From contig CAWDVG010000001.1 in NCBI GenBank assembly GCA_963805795.1, positions 868,001-932,000 of the forward strand: a stretch of 64,000 nt of DNA, written 5' to 3'. A program made the position numbers and the translations under genes. The DNA is from CAWARU01 sp963805795. Lineage in GTDB: Bacteria > Pseudomonadota > Gammaproteobacteria > UBA6186 > Azoamicaceae. The notes below the pieces were generated by a model. The model saw nothing but the letters and a program-made list of their open reading frames with translations. It searched no databases and was not told where the DNA came from. Of the stretch, positions 26,339 through 36,502 are shown one piece after another; positions within the stretch are counted from its first letter, which is position 1, and each line of letters begins with the position of its first letter.

Positions 26339-29300
26339 TTATCGATCTATTTTGACATTAAGTTGAACTTCTAAAGCATGATCCATTAGCACTTTCTTCT
26401 TCTTGTGAATGTCATAAGCAGTAGTAGGAGAACTTACTCGCAAGGTTGCCGTGGGATCAGATGCTGAACGTTGCAGATTTGTTCTTTCACACAAGATCTT
26501 TGATTCGTCAACTTTCTTATTTCGGCTATTGTTGGAATCATTATCTAAAACGGTATGAGCAACTTCTACTCTGGCTTTTTCCTCGTCCTTCTTAATAGCT
26601 TCTAATCTCTGGATGGCATGTATATTGCCAGCATCGGCTGCAATTTGATAATGTTCCTTAGCTTTATCTAAATGTATATCAAGGTAAATTCCTTGTTCAT
26701 AACAAAGGGCCAGCTGATCATGGGCCAAAATATCGCCCTTTTTAGCTGCTAATCTTAATAATTGTATTGCCTGACGACAATCTTCTTCGATAAGGCTATC
26801 AAGAGTAGGATTTAATAATAAAATTGCTAATTTATATTGTGCTGGGGCATAGTTTTGCTTGGCAGCATTTTGGAGTAATGAAAAGGCCTCCTTTTTATTT
26901 TTTATGACGATAGCACATCCTTCCCATAAAAGGTTAGAAAGTACAAATTGAGCATAAGGATCTTTTGTATGTTTCACTAAAGACTCTAAATCATTGAATG
27001 CCGACAGGTTTTGGCCATTTTGAATACAGATTGCTAAGTGATCAATTGCTTTCTGAAGATTGCCATCCATATATAGTCTTGCAAGCGTATAATGAGCATG
27101 TAAGTGATTATCATTTGCTAAAGACTCGAGCTTATTTATAGCCTTTACGTGGCCATTGACAGCGGCTAAACCATACATCTGAATGGCCATACTGGGTTCA
27201 AGATCTGTAATAACCTCGGTTTCATAAAGATGACCTAAAACAAAATAAGCTTCAATATGACCTTGTCTTGAAGCTTCTTTATATAAATTAATTTGTGCAT
27301 CTTGTTTTACTTTTTTTTCTGCCGCTGTTTTTGCCTCTTTGCTCGCTTTATTATTTAAGTCACCAGCAGGAGAACTTAAATAGGGCTGAAGAGCTTTTGC
27401 ATGATACGTTTGGGCTAAGCTATAATCTTGCTCTACCCCATTCCCTTCTCTATAACAAATAGATAATGCATAGTTTGCAACAGGATCATTTCCCTTGGCA
27501 GCTTTCTGATAACAAATCAATGCTTCGGCTAAATTTTTCTCTCCAGCCAAACCAAATTCAAGCATGATTCCTACATGGGTAAGAGCAGCTATATTTCCTT
27601 GACTTGCTGCTAAGCTAAAATAATGCAAAGCATATTCCTTGCCACTTTCTGTAGTCGATTGTAAATAATAATATTCAGCTATTTTAAATTGAGCAATGGC
27701 ATGGCCTGCATTGGCAGCAGTTAATAAGATATTGACATTTTCTACATGAGTTTTTAAATCTCGTGCTTGCAGAATTGCGGGATTTTGGATCGATAAAAAA
27801 TGTTTATAACATTGGTTTAAGTCCATCCCCCCTTGTAAAGCCTCATTATAATATTTTTCTGCTATTTGTATATTTTGTTGCACACCTTGTCCTTTTTCAT
27901 ATAGTGCAGCTAAACAAGCCAAAGAAAGAACATATTTACTCTCTGCTGCGATTCGAAAATGATATACTGCTTTTTTATAATCTTGGCTAACACCTTTACC
28001 AATAAGATAGTATTTTGCAATATAATAAGAGGCCCAGACATGATGCTCATTTGAGCCCAAAAGAAAATATTCTGCTGCTTTTTTTATAGCATCAGCTGTA
28101 TTGAGTGTTTCATAACATATCCCTAATTCATAGTATGTATCCCCTAGAGCGACATCTGGATCATATTCATCTTTCAGTGATTCTTCAAACCAATAAATGG
28201 CTTTTTCTAGATTATTAACAACCCCAATCCCCTCTTTATATACAATGCCTAAATTATATTGTGCAAGTGCATTTCCGTTGGAAGCAGATAGATAATAATA
28301 TTCTGCAGCTTTAATAAAATTAGCGGCGACTAGATCACCAAACCGATAAGCATCTGCCAATTTATCGATGGCAAAATCGCAACCTTGTTGCGCAGATAAT
28401 TCATAACATTCTAGGGCTTTCTGCATGGATTTTTCTATGTGAATACCTGATTCATAATATGTGCCAAGTCGATAACAGGCTTCGGAATTATTCATGTTTG
28501 CTGCGGCCCTATATAACATAATTGCCTTTTCATGGTTGAGTGGTATGTTCAAAGTGCCCAGGGCATAATGATTGGCCAAGACACATAAAGCAGCATCATG
28601 ATTTTTTTTGGCGGCCATGTCATAGAGTTCTTTTGCTTTTTTTGTATCTTTTTCTACAGCAAAACCTTGTTCATAGCAGACAGCGAGCTCAAATTCAGAA
28701 TTTGCATGACCTTTTTGCACAGCTTTTCTTAGGCAACTTAAATATTGGGCAAAATTATTATCCTGCTCTCGTTTATAATAGCAAGAGAGACTGTAATCCG
28801 CTTCTGCAGACCCCGCTTCGGAGAGTACGATTAATTTTTCTAGTGAATTTTTGCAACCTCTCTCAGCTGCCAGCCCATAGTTGGCTATGGCTTTCGTTAT
28901 CGATTTAGCAATAACAAGGCCTTCTTGGCAGTAATTTCCAAGTAGATATCTGGATTCGTTATGCCCTACAGCGGCCGCAATTTCAACAAATTGAACGGCC
29001 CCTTCAGAAACCTGTTTTTCTAATTCACTCCAATATTCAGCAGATTGTTTAAGAACAGGAAATTCTGGCAGCATCTCCGCCTTTACAATGCGCAATAATT
29101 CCTGTGCTCTTTTTTCATCTTTTGCTACTATAACTCCTTTCCGATAATATTGACTGAGCGCAAGTTGCGCAATGTTATCTCCGAGCATAGCTGCCCTTTC
29201 ATAATATGCAACAGCCTGACCTGAATCTTGTTTAATATAATAACCATCCTCGTAATAGATGCCCAACTGACACAATGCATTGGCTTGTTTTTGTTCTGCA

Positions 29301-29575
29301 GCCTGATTAAAATGTTTAAAGGCTTTTTGGATATTTTTTGGCAAGCATACTCCATTTAATTCTAAAAACCCTAATATAAATAGGGCATCAGGATTGTTAG
29401 ACTCCGCTTCTTGTCTTATTGTATAAATTGCTTTTTGAAACAATGCCGATTGGTCTGATATGAGAATCTTTATTGCCTCTAAAATAGGCTCTTGATTAGA
29501 TGTAGATACATGTTTTTTCTGGATACAATTGTGAAAATAATTTAAGGCTATCTTAACTTCATGTTTTATAGGCAT
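26339..29575 (-). CDS. Giant Sel1-repeat protein
   Basis: This 1078-residue protein consists almost entirely of Sel1-like (TPR-related) repeats, roughly two dozen by eye, from about residue 65 to 1000. Examples are ALFILGFLELNGVCLPKNIQ, AQYNLGIVYKEGIGVVNNLE and AQYKLAILLLN. Sel1 solenoids bind other proteins, and in Legionella and Coxiella relatives such proteins include host-interacting factors. There is no signal peptide. The non-repeat C-terminus contains a basic stretch, DIHKKKKVL. TTGGAG lies 8 nt before the ATG. The secreted-effector interpretation is inference; a cytosolic scaffold is the alternative. Confidence 0.88.
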   Translation of the reverse strand: MPIKHEVKIALNYFHNCIQKKHVSTSNQEPILEAIKILISDQSALFQKAIYTIRQEAESNNPDALFILGFLELNGVCLPKNIQKAFKHFNQAAEQKQANALCQLGIYYEDGYYIKQDSGQAVAYYERAAMLGDNIAQLALSQYYRKGVIVAKDEKRAQELLRIVKAEMLPEFPVLKQSAEYWSELEKQVSEGAVQFVEIAAAVGHNESRYLLGNYCQEGLVIAKSITKAIANYGLAAERGCKNSLEKLIVLSEAGSAEADYSLSCYYKREQDNNFAQYLSCLRKAVQKGHANSEFELAVCYEQGFAVEKDTKKAKELYDMAAKKNHDAALCVLANHYALGTLNIPLNHEKAIMLYRAAANMNNSEACYRLGTYYESGIHIEKSMQKALECYELSAQQGCDFAIDKLADAYRFGDLVAANFIKAAEYYYLSASNGNALAQYNLGIVYKEGIGVVNNLEKAIYWFEESLKDEYDPDVALGDTYYELGICYETLNTADAIKKAAEYFLLGSNEHHVWASYYIAKYYLIGKGVSQDYKKAVYHFRIAAESKYVLSLACLAALYEKGQGVQQNIQIAEKYYNEALQGGMDLNQCYKHFLSIQNPAILQARDLKTHVENVNILLTAANAGHAIAQFKIAEYYYLQSTTESGKEYALHYFSLAASQGNIAALTHVGIMLEFGLAGEKNLAEALICYQKAAKGNDPVANYALSICYREGNGVEQDYSLAQTYHAKALQPYLSSPAGDLNNKASKEAKTAAEKKVKQDAQINLYKEASRQGHIEAYFVLGHLYETEVITDLEPSMAIQMYGLAAVNGHVKAINKLESLANDNHLHAHYTLARLYMDGNLQKAIDHLAICIQNGQNLSAFNDLESLVKHTKDPYAQFVLSNLLWEGCAIVIKNKKEAFSLLQNAAKQNYAPAQYKLAILLLNPTLDSLIEEDCRQAIQLLRLAAKKGDILAHDQLALCYEQGIYLDIHLDKAKEHYQIAADAGNIHAIQRLEAIKKDEEKARVEVAHTVLDNDSNNSRNKKVDESKILCERTNLQRSASDPTATLRVSSPTTAYDIHKKKKVLMDHALEVQLNVKIDR

Positions 29576-29752
29576 ATTCTAATCTCCAAGTAATCGACTT
29601 TAATTTAATAATAAGAATAAACTGCAATCTAAAATAAATGATTAATTTAAATAAATATTAATGGATTATTAATCTTTGTTATGACAAAATATCACTTTTT
29701 ATTGACTATATCAAGCAATTAATAATATAGTTTACGGGAATATACCCTTTGC

Positions 29753-29815
29753 TTTTGAAGAACTCCCGACTAACAGTCAGGAGTTCTTCTCGATAGAGAA
29801 GATTGCTTTTTATCG
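29753..29815. repeat. Two-hairpin repeat element, copy 2
   Basis: This element is related to 21271-21330. GAAGAACTCCCGACT pairs with AGTCAGGAGTTCTTC (15 bp, one mismatch). A perfect 6-bp stem CTTCTC-GATA-GAGAAG and TGCTTTTT follow. It lies just upstream of the 1391-residue protein gene, in the divergent region after the Sel1 gene start. Its placement 31 nt before a start codon would allow an attenuator-like role. Confidence 0.6.
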
Positions 29816-29845
29816 GGTATGCACACATCTATTTGGAGTTTTTAT

Positions 29846-32800
29846 ATGTCTATTATTGCTTCGCATGTTGTCTCATCCTATACCCAAGATATAAAGCAAA
29901 AATTGGAAATCACCAAACCAATTGATCAAAAAATTTTTGTGGAGTTTATTAACCACGAAGGTTTTGAAGGATTCGATCCAAAGAAGCCTGAACAAGCTAT
30001 TCACTTCTATCAAGAAAGCATTAGAAAAATGACAAGTGCCGACTTCTGCCAGTTGGCAAAAAATTATTTAAAATTAGCTGTTTGGCTACTTTATACTAAT
30101 AGCCATCTAAACATGATTCAAAAATCTTTAAATCTATGTTTATGCGCGGTTGAAAAAATTGAAAGCCAAAATTTGATTACAGAAACATTATTGAATACTC
30201 TAAGCCTAACTGCGCCAATATTGGCCAAAGTTAATGAATCCTACATGGTCTCTATAATATATAAACTATTAGAACTTTATTCGATTCAACCCACTATTCA
30301 TAATCATAATAAAATTAGAAAAATAGCCTTAGCACCAGCTGCAACCACAGCACAGACCACATCTCGCGCCCAACATGTTGTAAAAGAAACATTAGAAATT
30401 GTTGCTATTCGTCAGCACATACAACTTCAAACAGTATTCTTACATTATCTTGCTGTTAAAAAAGATAATGATGGTATTAATGAATGCATCAATAATCTGT
30501 CATTAGTATTAGATAGTCAAAAAAGGAACAATCTTATTATAATACAAGAAAATGTAGTGGTTTTTGTAAAAATACTTTTTTGGTATATAGAAAGTCTTTA
30601 TGAACGAAGTTATGATTATAATGCTAGGCTGGCCGCATTGTTTTTAAAAAGTTATCAGTTATATCAGAAAATTTTAGAGCTTCGATTTGGTATTAACAGC
30701 ACTTTTCCCGATAATTTATCTGTTTCCAAAGGGGAAGCTGAAATTCTTTTAATACTAGCAGAACAAGGGACGCTGATTGCCTTTGAATATGGACGTGAAA
30801 TGGCTAAACGCATACCTTTCGGCAAGCCTGATAAACCCGATTATCATGCTATCGTATCACTCGAATATCTGTATCCTAACGAAGTACTGGCTGTTACACC
30901 TGGTCATTACCATTATTATCCAGATTCTCGAAGAGCAAATAAACCAGATTATTATATAAAACGTGAAGATCTGGAACCTCAATTAGTCCACGCAAGAGAT
31001 GCTTTGCGTCAATTATTTTTTCTGGCTGCAAAAACCCAAAGCCAACGAATTTTCCCCCTAAGGATTTATCAATTGTCAGATTGGGTACCGTTTCTTCTTT
31101 CAACTAATGTTAGAACCAGCATACATGAAGAATTACTATCTTATAAAAATAATAACTTACCTTTAGAAAATCAAATTATGCTTAAGTTGACTCATGTTAA
31201 AACATTTTATTGTACAAAATATTTAACATGGGTGCATCACCGAGAAGATTGGGAAGAACGCCAATTAACGAGCTTAGTGGATATAAAGCAAAGAACGTTC
31301 TCATGTATTACGGAAGCTATAAGTTTATTAACTAGCCTTAAAGTTCATAAAGATTCTTCTGCGCATCAATGGATAGCCAAACAAATTTTTGAATTATCCT
31401 ATTTGTTCTACCTTCGACAGGATTCTAAAACAGAATTTCTGGCATCGTCCCTTCAATTACAAAAAATATTAAAAGAAAAATTCAATATTCAAAATCCATT
31501 TTTCCTGGCTAAACAGCTTTGCTTACAACTCACTTCTTCTCAAGCCCTAGGGAAAAATATTGAGTATTCAGATTTGCAAACCTTAGTCAACATATTAAAC
31601 TATATTATCCATCAGGCCAAAATGCCTTCCAGCGAAATAGCTTTCGAATTTATCGAGATGATCAATCTTTTATTAGCAATAATCCTTCAAAAAGACAAAT
31701 TCTTGTCCAATCCTGAGGCCATTATTAAAACTACAAGTTTTGGATTATATAATGCAGTTCTGACTGTTGCTCACAAATTTCAAGGTTTTCATGGAGAAAA
31801 CACAATCGGCAACCTATTGCACTTTACTTATTTAACCATACAACGTGCATCAATTTCTAAAGAACTGATTGATCAATTGTTATCATTGCTTGAAAAAAAT
31901 ATGTCTCAGAAATATCCTAAAGAAACTATGGGAGTACTCATAAAGACATTTGACAATGGTTTGGGAACAGCTAAAATTTTAATGTCTAGAGAACAATTTC
32001 CTGAAGCCCTTCAGCTCTGCCGTTTTTCTGAACATTGCTTGTTTTGGATGGACAAGTTAATTAGTTCTTCCTTTGACTCCACATCCCTTCAAGAATCTTA
32101 TTTCGTTGTAAGACTATTGATAGCAGAGATAGCGATCGAATTATCGCCCCCTAATTTCGGAAAATGTAACGAAAATCTTAGTTGGATACATGGCTCGAAG
32201 TATTACAATCATCATATCAGAAAAAATAAACCAAAAATGGATAAATTATTTGAAAAAATACAACTGAAGTTTTATTCCCATAATGATAATATGGACTATT
32301 TATTTTTTGAATTTCAACACTTTTGCTTGAAATGTAATAGTATAAAAAGGCATGTCATATTAGAAACCATTCATGACAAGACCTCAAGTTTAAAATTGGG
32401 AGCCGAATCCGATAGTTCAAGAATCTTATCCAGAAAAATAGTTTCTGTTTTATTAAAAATTATAGACCTCTCTAGTTTAGGTTCATTAAAAGATGCTAGT
32501 ACATGTGTGTTGATTGAAATAATTATTAATGATATTAAAAAATTTATCTATCCGAGTGATATACTTTTGCAATTGGAAGTAGAGCTGGTATTCGCACAAT
32601 ACTTAATGCGAAATAATAGATTTTCTGATGCGAAAGAAATTGCGCTAAAAATAATCAGCAGACTTTCTGATCAGTCGGGAGATCTTCAAAAAGAGCAGGC
32701 TGAAAAACTATCTTCAGAACTACTTAATTTTGTATATATTTTTTCTTGGAATGTGATCGAAGAAAATCGATCTCACCCAAATTACCCAACCGAGGAACCA

Positions 32801-34021
32801 TCTTGTCGAGAGATACGACTTACCTTAAGAGATAAGGCTATAAAATTGAGCCAGGATCCACAAACTATTTTTCTCGCCAAAGCATTTCAATTAAGTGACT
32901 ATTTTATAAAACCTCAAGATTTAAACCAAATTGCAAAAATTTTAGCTGAGTTTCAAAGCGTCGATAATAATGACTATTCCACAACGGATCCTATGTTAAA
33001 ATTTGATTATAAACATATCCCCTTTAGTTTTCTTAGGGGATTAGAAATACAAATTTCTGTAAGGCAAGTTATTCGAGCGAATGACATTACAAAACATGAA
33101 ACTGATACAATCGTGCAGCGAATAATTAAAATTCTATATGAAAAAATAATATTAGACGATGCACTACATCATACAATGATTTTTATGAAGCTTTCTGCAT
33201 ACTTGTCTTTAGACAATAAAAAAGCATTGATTGGTCTGCCTTTAAATGAAGAATTTTGCGAAAATGAGAAATTAAGTTATTTTGCGCAAACTTTATGGGC
33301 ATACCAAAGGTGTGGCTATAATATTCTTCAGTACCTCTTAAGTTTGTTGAGGCATCATTCTGTTGATAAAAAAATTATTCGAGCCTTATTAGGCGGTTCT
33401 CTAGCTTCTGATAATTCTATGGTAGAATATATAATGCCAAAATTTCTTAAGCTGTTTTTATTTGATAATCTAGAATTTCTCTTTAATACAGAACAGATCG
33501 AAATTGATCAAATTGTCCCGATTCCCTCTATCAGTCTTGCAATGGAGATAGCAGGCAATTTAAAAAATGAAATGGCAGTATTGCTAGATAATTTGGAACC
33601 TTATTTTTTTCCTAATTTAGAATTATTATTTGACGTTTCAAGCATTATTCTACAATATTGTGCAGAAGAGTTTAAGGATTTTGGCGAACAAAATTTAATT
33701 GCAAAATTTCATAGTAAAATGTATCATTCTTTACAGAATGTATTTGCTCATATAAGGGAACAATATGTAAAAGAAGTCCCAACTCACAATTCCCTAGTGA
33801 AACCAAGTCCCAAAGAAAGACAACATAGAGCCTTTGCAGGAAGGTTGTTGTTCTTCTCAGAAGCTTGGGGCGGCACCGCTGCTGCTAGCCCTGTTACTTT
33901 ATCTTCAGCACCCGATGCGTCCCAAGCAAGTGGCAGCGATCTTCAACCAGGCACTGCAGCAAATAGCAGTTCTAGTGCAAATAATATCAGTAGAGGTACG
34001 AAACGTAAGATTACAAATTAG
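29846..34021 (+). CDS. Giant helical protein of unknown function, effector candidate
   Basis: This 1391-residue, almost entirely alpha-helical protein has no family I recognise. Much of it has a helical-hairpin (TPR/armadillo-like) texture without a clear repeat. The last 60 residues are Ser/Ala/Asn-rich and end RGTKRKITN, a basic extreme C-terminus like that of the LRR protein at 6241-8082. It has no signal peptide and no membrane helix. ATG 29846 is preferred, with GGAG 7 nt upstream; an in-frame ATG at 29819 overlaps the hairpin element. Size, lack of homology and setting suggest a secreted host-interacting protein, but this is inference. Confidence 0.75.
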   Translation: MSIIASHVVSSYTQDIKQKLEITKPIDQKIFVEFINHEGFEGFDPKKPEQAIHFYQESIRKMTSADFCQLAKNYLKLAVWLLYTNSHLNMIQKSLNLCLCAVEKIESQNLITETLLNTLSLTAPILAKVNESYMVSIIYKLLELYSIQPTIHNHNKIRKIALAPAATTAQTTSRAQHVVKETLEIVAIRQHIQLQTVFLHYLAVKKDNDGINECINNLSLVLDSQKRNNLIIIQENVVVFVKILFWYIESLYERSYDYNARLAALFLKSYQLYQKILELRFGINSTFPDNLSVSKGEAEILLILAEQGTLIAFEYGREMAKRIPFGKPDKPDYHAIVSLEYLYPNEVLAVTPGHYHYYPDSRRANKPDYYIKREDLEPQLVHARDALRQLFFLAAKTQSQRIFPLRIYQLSDWVPFLLSTNVRTSIHEELLSYKNNNLPLENQIMLKLTHVKTFYCTKYLTWVHHREDWEERQLTSLVDIKQRTFSCITEAISLLTSLKVHKDSSAHQWIAKQIFELSYLFYLRQDSKTEFLASSLQLQKILKEKFNIQNPFFLAKQLCLQLTSSQALGKNIEYSDLQTLVNILNYIIHQAKMPSSEIAFEFIEMINLLLAIILQKDKFLSNPEAIIKTTSFGLYNAVLTVAHKFQGFHGENTIGNLLHFTYLTIQRASISKELIDQLLSLLEKNMSQKYPKETMGVLIKTFDNGLGTAKILMSREQFPEALQLCRFSEHCLFWMDKLISSSFDSTSLQESYFVVRLLIAEIAIELSPPNFGKCNENLSWIHGSKYYNHHIRKNKPKMDKLFEKIQLKFYSHNDNMDYLFFEFQHFCLKCNSIKRHVILETIHDKTSSLKLGAESDSSRILSRKIVSVLLKIIDLSSLGSLKDASTCVLIEIIINDIKKFIYPSDILLQLEVELVFAQYLMRNNRFSDAKEIALKIISRLSDQSGDLQKEQAEKLSSELLNFVYIFSWNVIEENRSHPNYPTEEPSCREIRLTLRDKAIKLSQDPQTIFLAKAFQLSDYFIKPQDLNQIAKILAEFQSVDNNDYSTTDPMLKFDYKHIPFSFLRGLEIQISVRQVIRANDITKHETDTIVQRIIKILYEKIILDDALHHTMIFMKLSAYLSLDNKKALIGLPLNEEFCENEKLSYFAQTLWAYQRCGYNILQYLLSLLRHHSVDKKIIRALLGGSLASDNSMVEYIMPKFLKLFLFDNLEFLFNTEQIEIDQIVPIPSISLAMEIAGNLKNEMAVLLDNLEPYFFPNLELLFDVSSIILQYCAEEFKDFGEQNLIAKFHSKMYHSLQNVFAHIREQYVKEVPTHNSLVKPSPKERQHRAFAGRLLFFSEAWGGTAAASPVTLSSAPDASQASGSDLQPGTAANSSSSANNISRGTKRKITN

Positions 34022-34029
34022 CATTGTCG

Positions 34030-34075
34030 ATTGACAAAATATGGGCGTTCTAAGATAGCACATGAACAGTTATCA
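34030..34075. repeat. CGTTC-N13-GAACG interrupted palindrome, copy 1
   Basis: The core is CGTTC at 34046-34050, 13 nt, then GAACA at 34064-34068. It is preceded by ATTGACAAAATATGGG, which also precedes copy 2. It lies in the convergent gap between the 1391-residue protein gene and ybbP. See the copies at 39264-39300 and 50814-50836. Confidence 0.6.
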
Positions 34076-36502
34076 TCTTAATGATAAGGCCATGGAAGGC
34101 GTAACCTTAAATACTTTTCTTAGTCCCAGGTAAGATCCAGTGCTAATAAGGAACATACCAATGAGTGGCCCAAATAATAATAACCAAGGTTGAACTTTAA
34201 CCACAAGATTAAAAATATGTCTGCCTATATAAATATAGGCAATAGAAGCAGCAATAACAGCTATAAAACCTGAAATGCCTCCCAAAATAAAAAATTCACA
34301 AAATAACATTCCAAATAATTTTTTACGTCCTACCCCTAGCGCTCGAAATAAGATGGCGTTGTCTTTTCTTTCTTCGAGATTAACTATCAAGGTACAAAAT
34401 AATAATAAAAAAGCCAGAATGCCCGTCAATAGCCAAAGATACTCAATGGCGAAACTTATTTTTTGAATCATATTAGCAATATTTTTTAAAATAAGACTCA
34501 TATCAATTAAATTGACGGCGGGAAATTCTCTTAGAATCTCTCGTAATATAGAGCGTTGCTCAGGTTTAAGATAAAAGCTCGTAATATAAGTAAAAGGCAT
34601 TTCGTCTAATACTTTTGGAGGGAATATCACAAAAAAATTAGGATGAAAAGTATCCCAAACAACTTTTCTTAAACTTTTTACCTTGACAATCCATTCTTTC
34701 CCTTCTATTTGGAATTTTAGGCTGTCATTTAAGTGAATATCTAAGCGCTGTGCAAAACCTTGTTCAAGGGAAACCAACGCTTTTCCTTCATCTGCTTCGG
34801 TAAACCATTGCCCCTCCACCACTTCATTATCAAGAGGTAAATGTAGATCATAAGTTAAGTTTAGCATTCTTTTTAATTGTGCTCTGCCCTCTTTTTCCCC
34901 TTTGGCAGTTTCTATCAGTTCGTTATTGATTGCTATAAGTCTGCCTCGAATAATAGGATATAATTTTTCCGATTTAATATTATTTTTTAATAATAAATCA
35001 CGAAATGGATCTGCCCTATCTGGAAAGATATTAATTGCAAAATAATTAGGCGCCTGCGCTGGCACTTGTTTTTGCCAGGTGTTCATTAAATCGGTGCGAA
35101 CCAAAAATAGTAACCAGGCGCAAGTCATCACCAATGAAAAGGCCAAGACTTGTATGGTATTTTCAAATGGGAAGCGCATTAAATTGCTAAGGCCATAACG
35201 AAATTCTACTCCAAAGCTACCTGCCCAATGACTTAGCCTTTTTTTCCATGCGCTGAAAGTGGAAACCAGTCCAGATTCTATACGACCTCTTCTCTGCCTA
35301 AAGATCCATAATGCAGATACTTGTTGCAATTTTAAAAGATTGGGTAAAACAAAGATAAATGTGAGCAACAGTCCAATGATGACTGACATAATAAGGGGTT
35401 TAACCCAAATTATAGCAATATTTTGTGTGAGTAGATTTTCAAAATAGCTTTTAGAAAAGAAAAATAATCCTGCTCCTAGAATATAACCCACAGCAGTAGC
35501 AAGGATACTGTAAATAAACATTTCTAGCATAAAATGCTTAAAAATCCAACTGAATTTCGCACCAAAACATTTTAAAATAGCCACAAACTGGTATTGACGC
35601 CAAGCAAAACGTCTTGCAGCCTGAGACACTGCCAAACCTGCAATGAACACATTTAAAACAATAATTAAAAATAAATAATCTTCTGCCTGATCAAGTAGGT
35701 TCTTAACTACTGGACGCGTAGATTTGCTATCCGTCCATTTTTCTGTGGCGGTTAATTTGGGTTGTAACCAGTTTTCAAATGTTTCTAATGTTTTGGTTGG
35801 GCCGCTTAAGAGTAATTTATAGTTCTGTCGACTCCCAGGACCTATCACCTTAGTTTTTGCAAGATCTTCTAGATTGATAAGTGCCCGAGGAGCCAGGGTT
35901 AAACTATCTCCGCCCCGATCGGGTTCAAAAGTAAGAACCTTCGTTACCTTAAGCGGTAAGTAACCAATGTAAATATTATCGCCTATTTCAATATCTAATA
36001 GAGAAAATAGATTTGCTTCAAGCCATACGCTTCCAGACTGAGGTATGCCCTTTTGAACTTCATCTTCTCCATATAAAATTTTGCTGCTGCGCAACTCGCC
36101 TTTCAAAGGATAATATTCATCAACGGCTTTGATTTCTGCTAAAGCCAATTCTGTATTATTGCCACTATCTTGATTATTATTGCTTTGATAGTTATTGTCT
36201 TGATTATCTCGTGCAGCCTTATCTGGATTATTTTTTACAAGCATGCTATAAAAAATAACATTTTCAGAGTACTTCAAGCCTAAGTTTTTAGCTTTTTGTA
36301 TTATTTCAGGTTCAATTGGCTGAGGTGAGCTTAATACCCTATCTCCCCCCAAAAGAATGCCGGTATTATCTTCTAAACCTGCGCGTATCCCTTGGGTGAA
36401 AAATAATATAGAACTCACGCAGAGTACTGAAAGCAAAATCGTTAAAATCAATAATTTCAGTTCAGGGTTTTTTAAATCTCTTATGATAAAACTAAGTTTC
36501 AT
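34073..36502 (-). CDS. ybbP: ABC transporter permease, FtsX family (YbbP-like)
   Basis: This is the membrane subunit of a YbbA-YbbP type ABC transporter of the MacB/LolCE superfamily, which works on envelope substrates rather than classical import. It has 809 residues. There is an N-terminal helix near 15-40, a large periplasmic domain, a central block of helices with FtsX-type loops, a second periplasmic domain (YFAINIFPDRADPFRDLL region), and three C-terminal helices. ATG 36502 overlaps the last 11 nt of the ATPase gene, implying translational coupling; a longer in-frame start at 36550 lies inside that gene. The neighbouring tesA matches the conserved tesA/ybbA/ybbP arrangement. The periplasmic linker at about 90-115 is unusually Asn/Gln/Asp-rich. 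Confidence 0.92.
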   Translation of the reverse strand: MKLSFIIRDLKNPELKLLILTILLSVLCVSSILFFTQGIRAGLEDNTGILLGGDRVLSSPQPIEPEIIQKAKNLGLKYSENVIFYSMLVKNNPDKAARDNQDNNYQSNNNQDSGNNTELALAEIKAVDEYYPLKGELRSSKILYGEDEVQKGIPQSGSVWLEANLFSLLDIEIGDNIYIGYLPLKVTKVLTFEPDRGGDSLTLAPRALINLEDLAKTKVIGPGSRQNYKLLLSGPTKTLETFENWLQPKLTATEKWTDSKSTRPVVKNLLDQAEDYLFLIIVLNVFIAGLAVSQAARRFAWRQYQFVAILKCFGAKFSWIFKHFMLEMFIYSILATAVGYILGAGLFFFSKSYFENLLTQNIAIIWVKPLIMSVIIGLLLTFIFVLPNLLKLQQVSALWIFRQRRGRIESGLVSTFSAWKKRLSHWAGSFGVEFRYGLSNLMRFPFENTIQVLAFSLVMTCAWLLFLVRTDLMNTWQKQVPAQAPNYFAINIFPDRADPFRDLLLKNNIKSEKLYPIIRGRLIAINNELIETAKGEKEGRAQLKRMLNLTYDLHLPLDNEVVEGQWFTEADEGKALVSLEQGFAQRLDIHLNDSLKFQIEGKEWIVKVKSLRKVVWDTFHPNFFVIFPPKVLDEMPFTYITSFYLKPEQRSILREILREFPAVNLIDMSLILKNIANMIQKISFAIEYLWLLTGILAFLLLFCTLIVNLEERKDNAILFRALGVGRKKLFGMLFCEFFILGGISGFIAVIAASIAYIYIGRHIFNLVVKVQPWLLLFGPLIGMFLISTGSYLGLRKVFKVTPSMALSLR

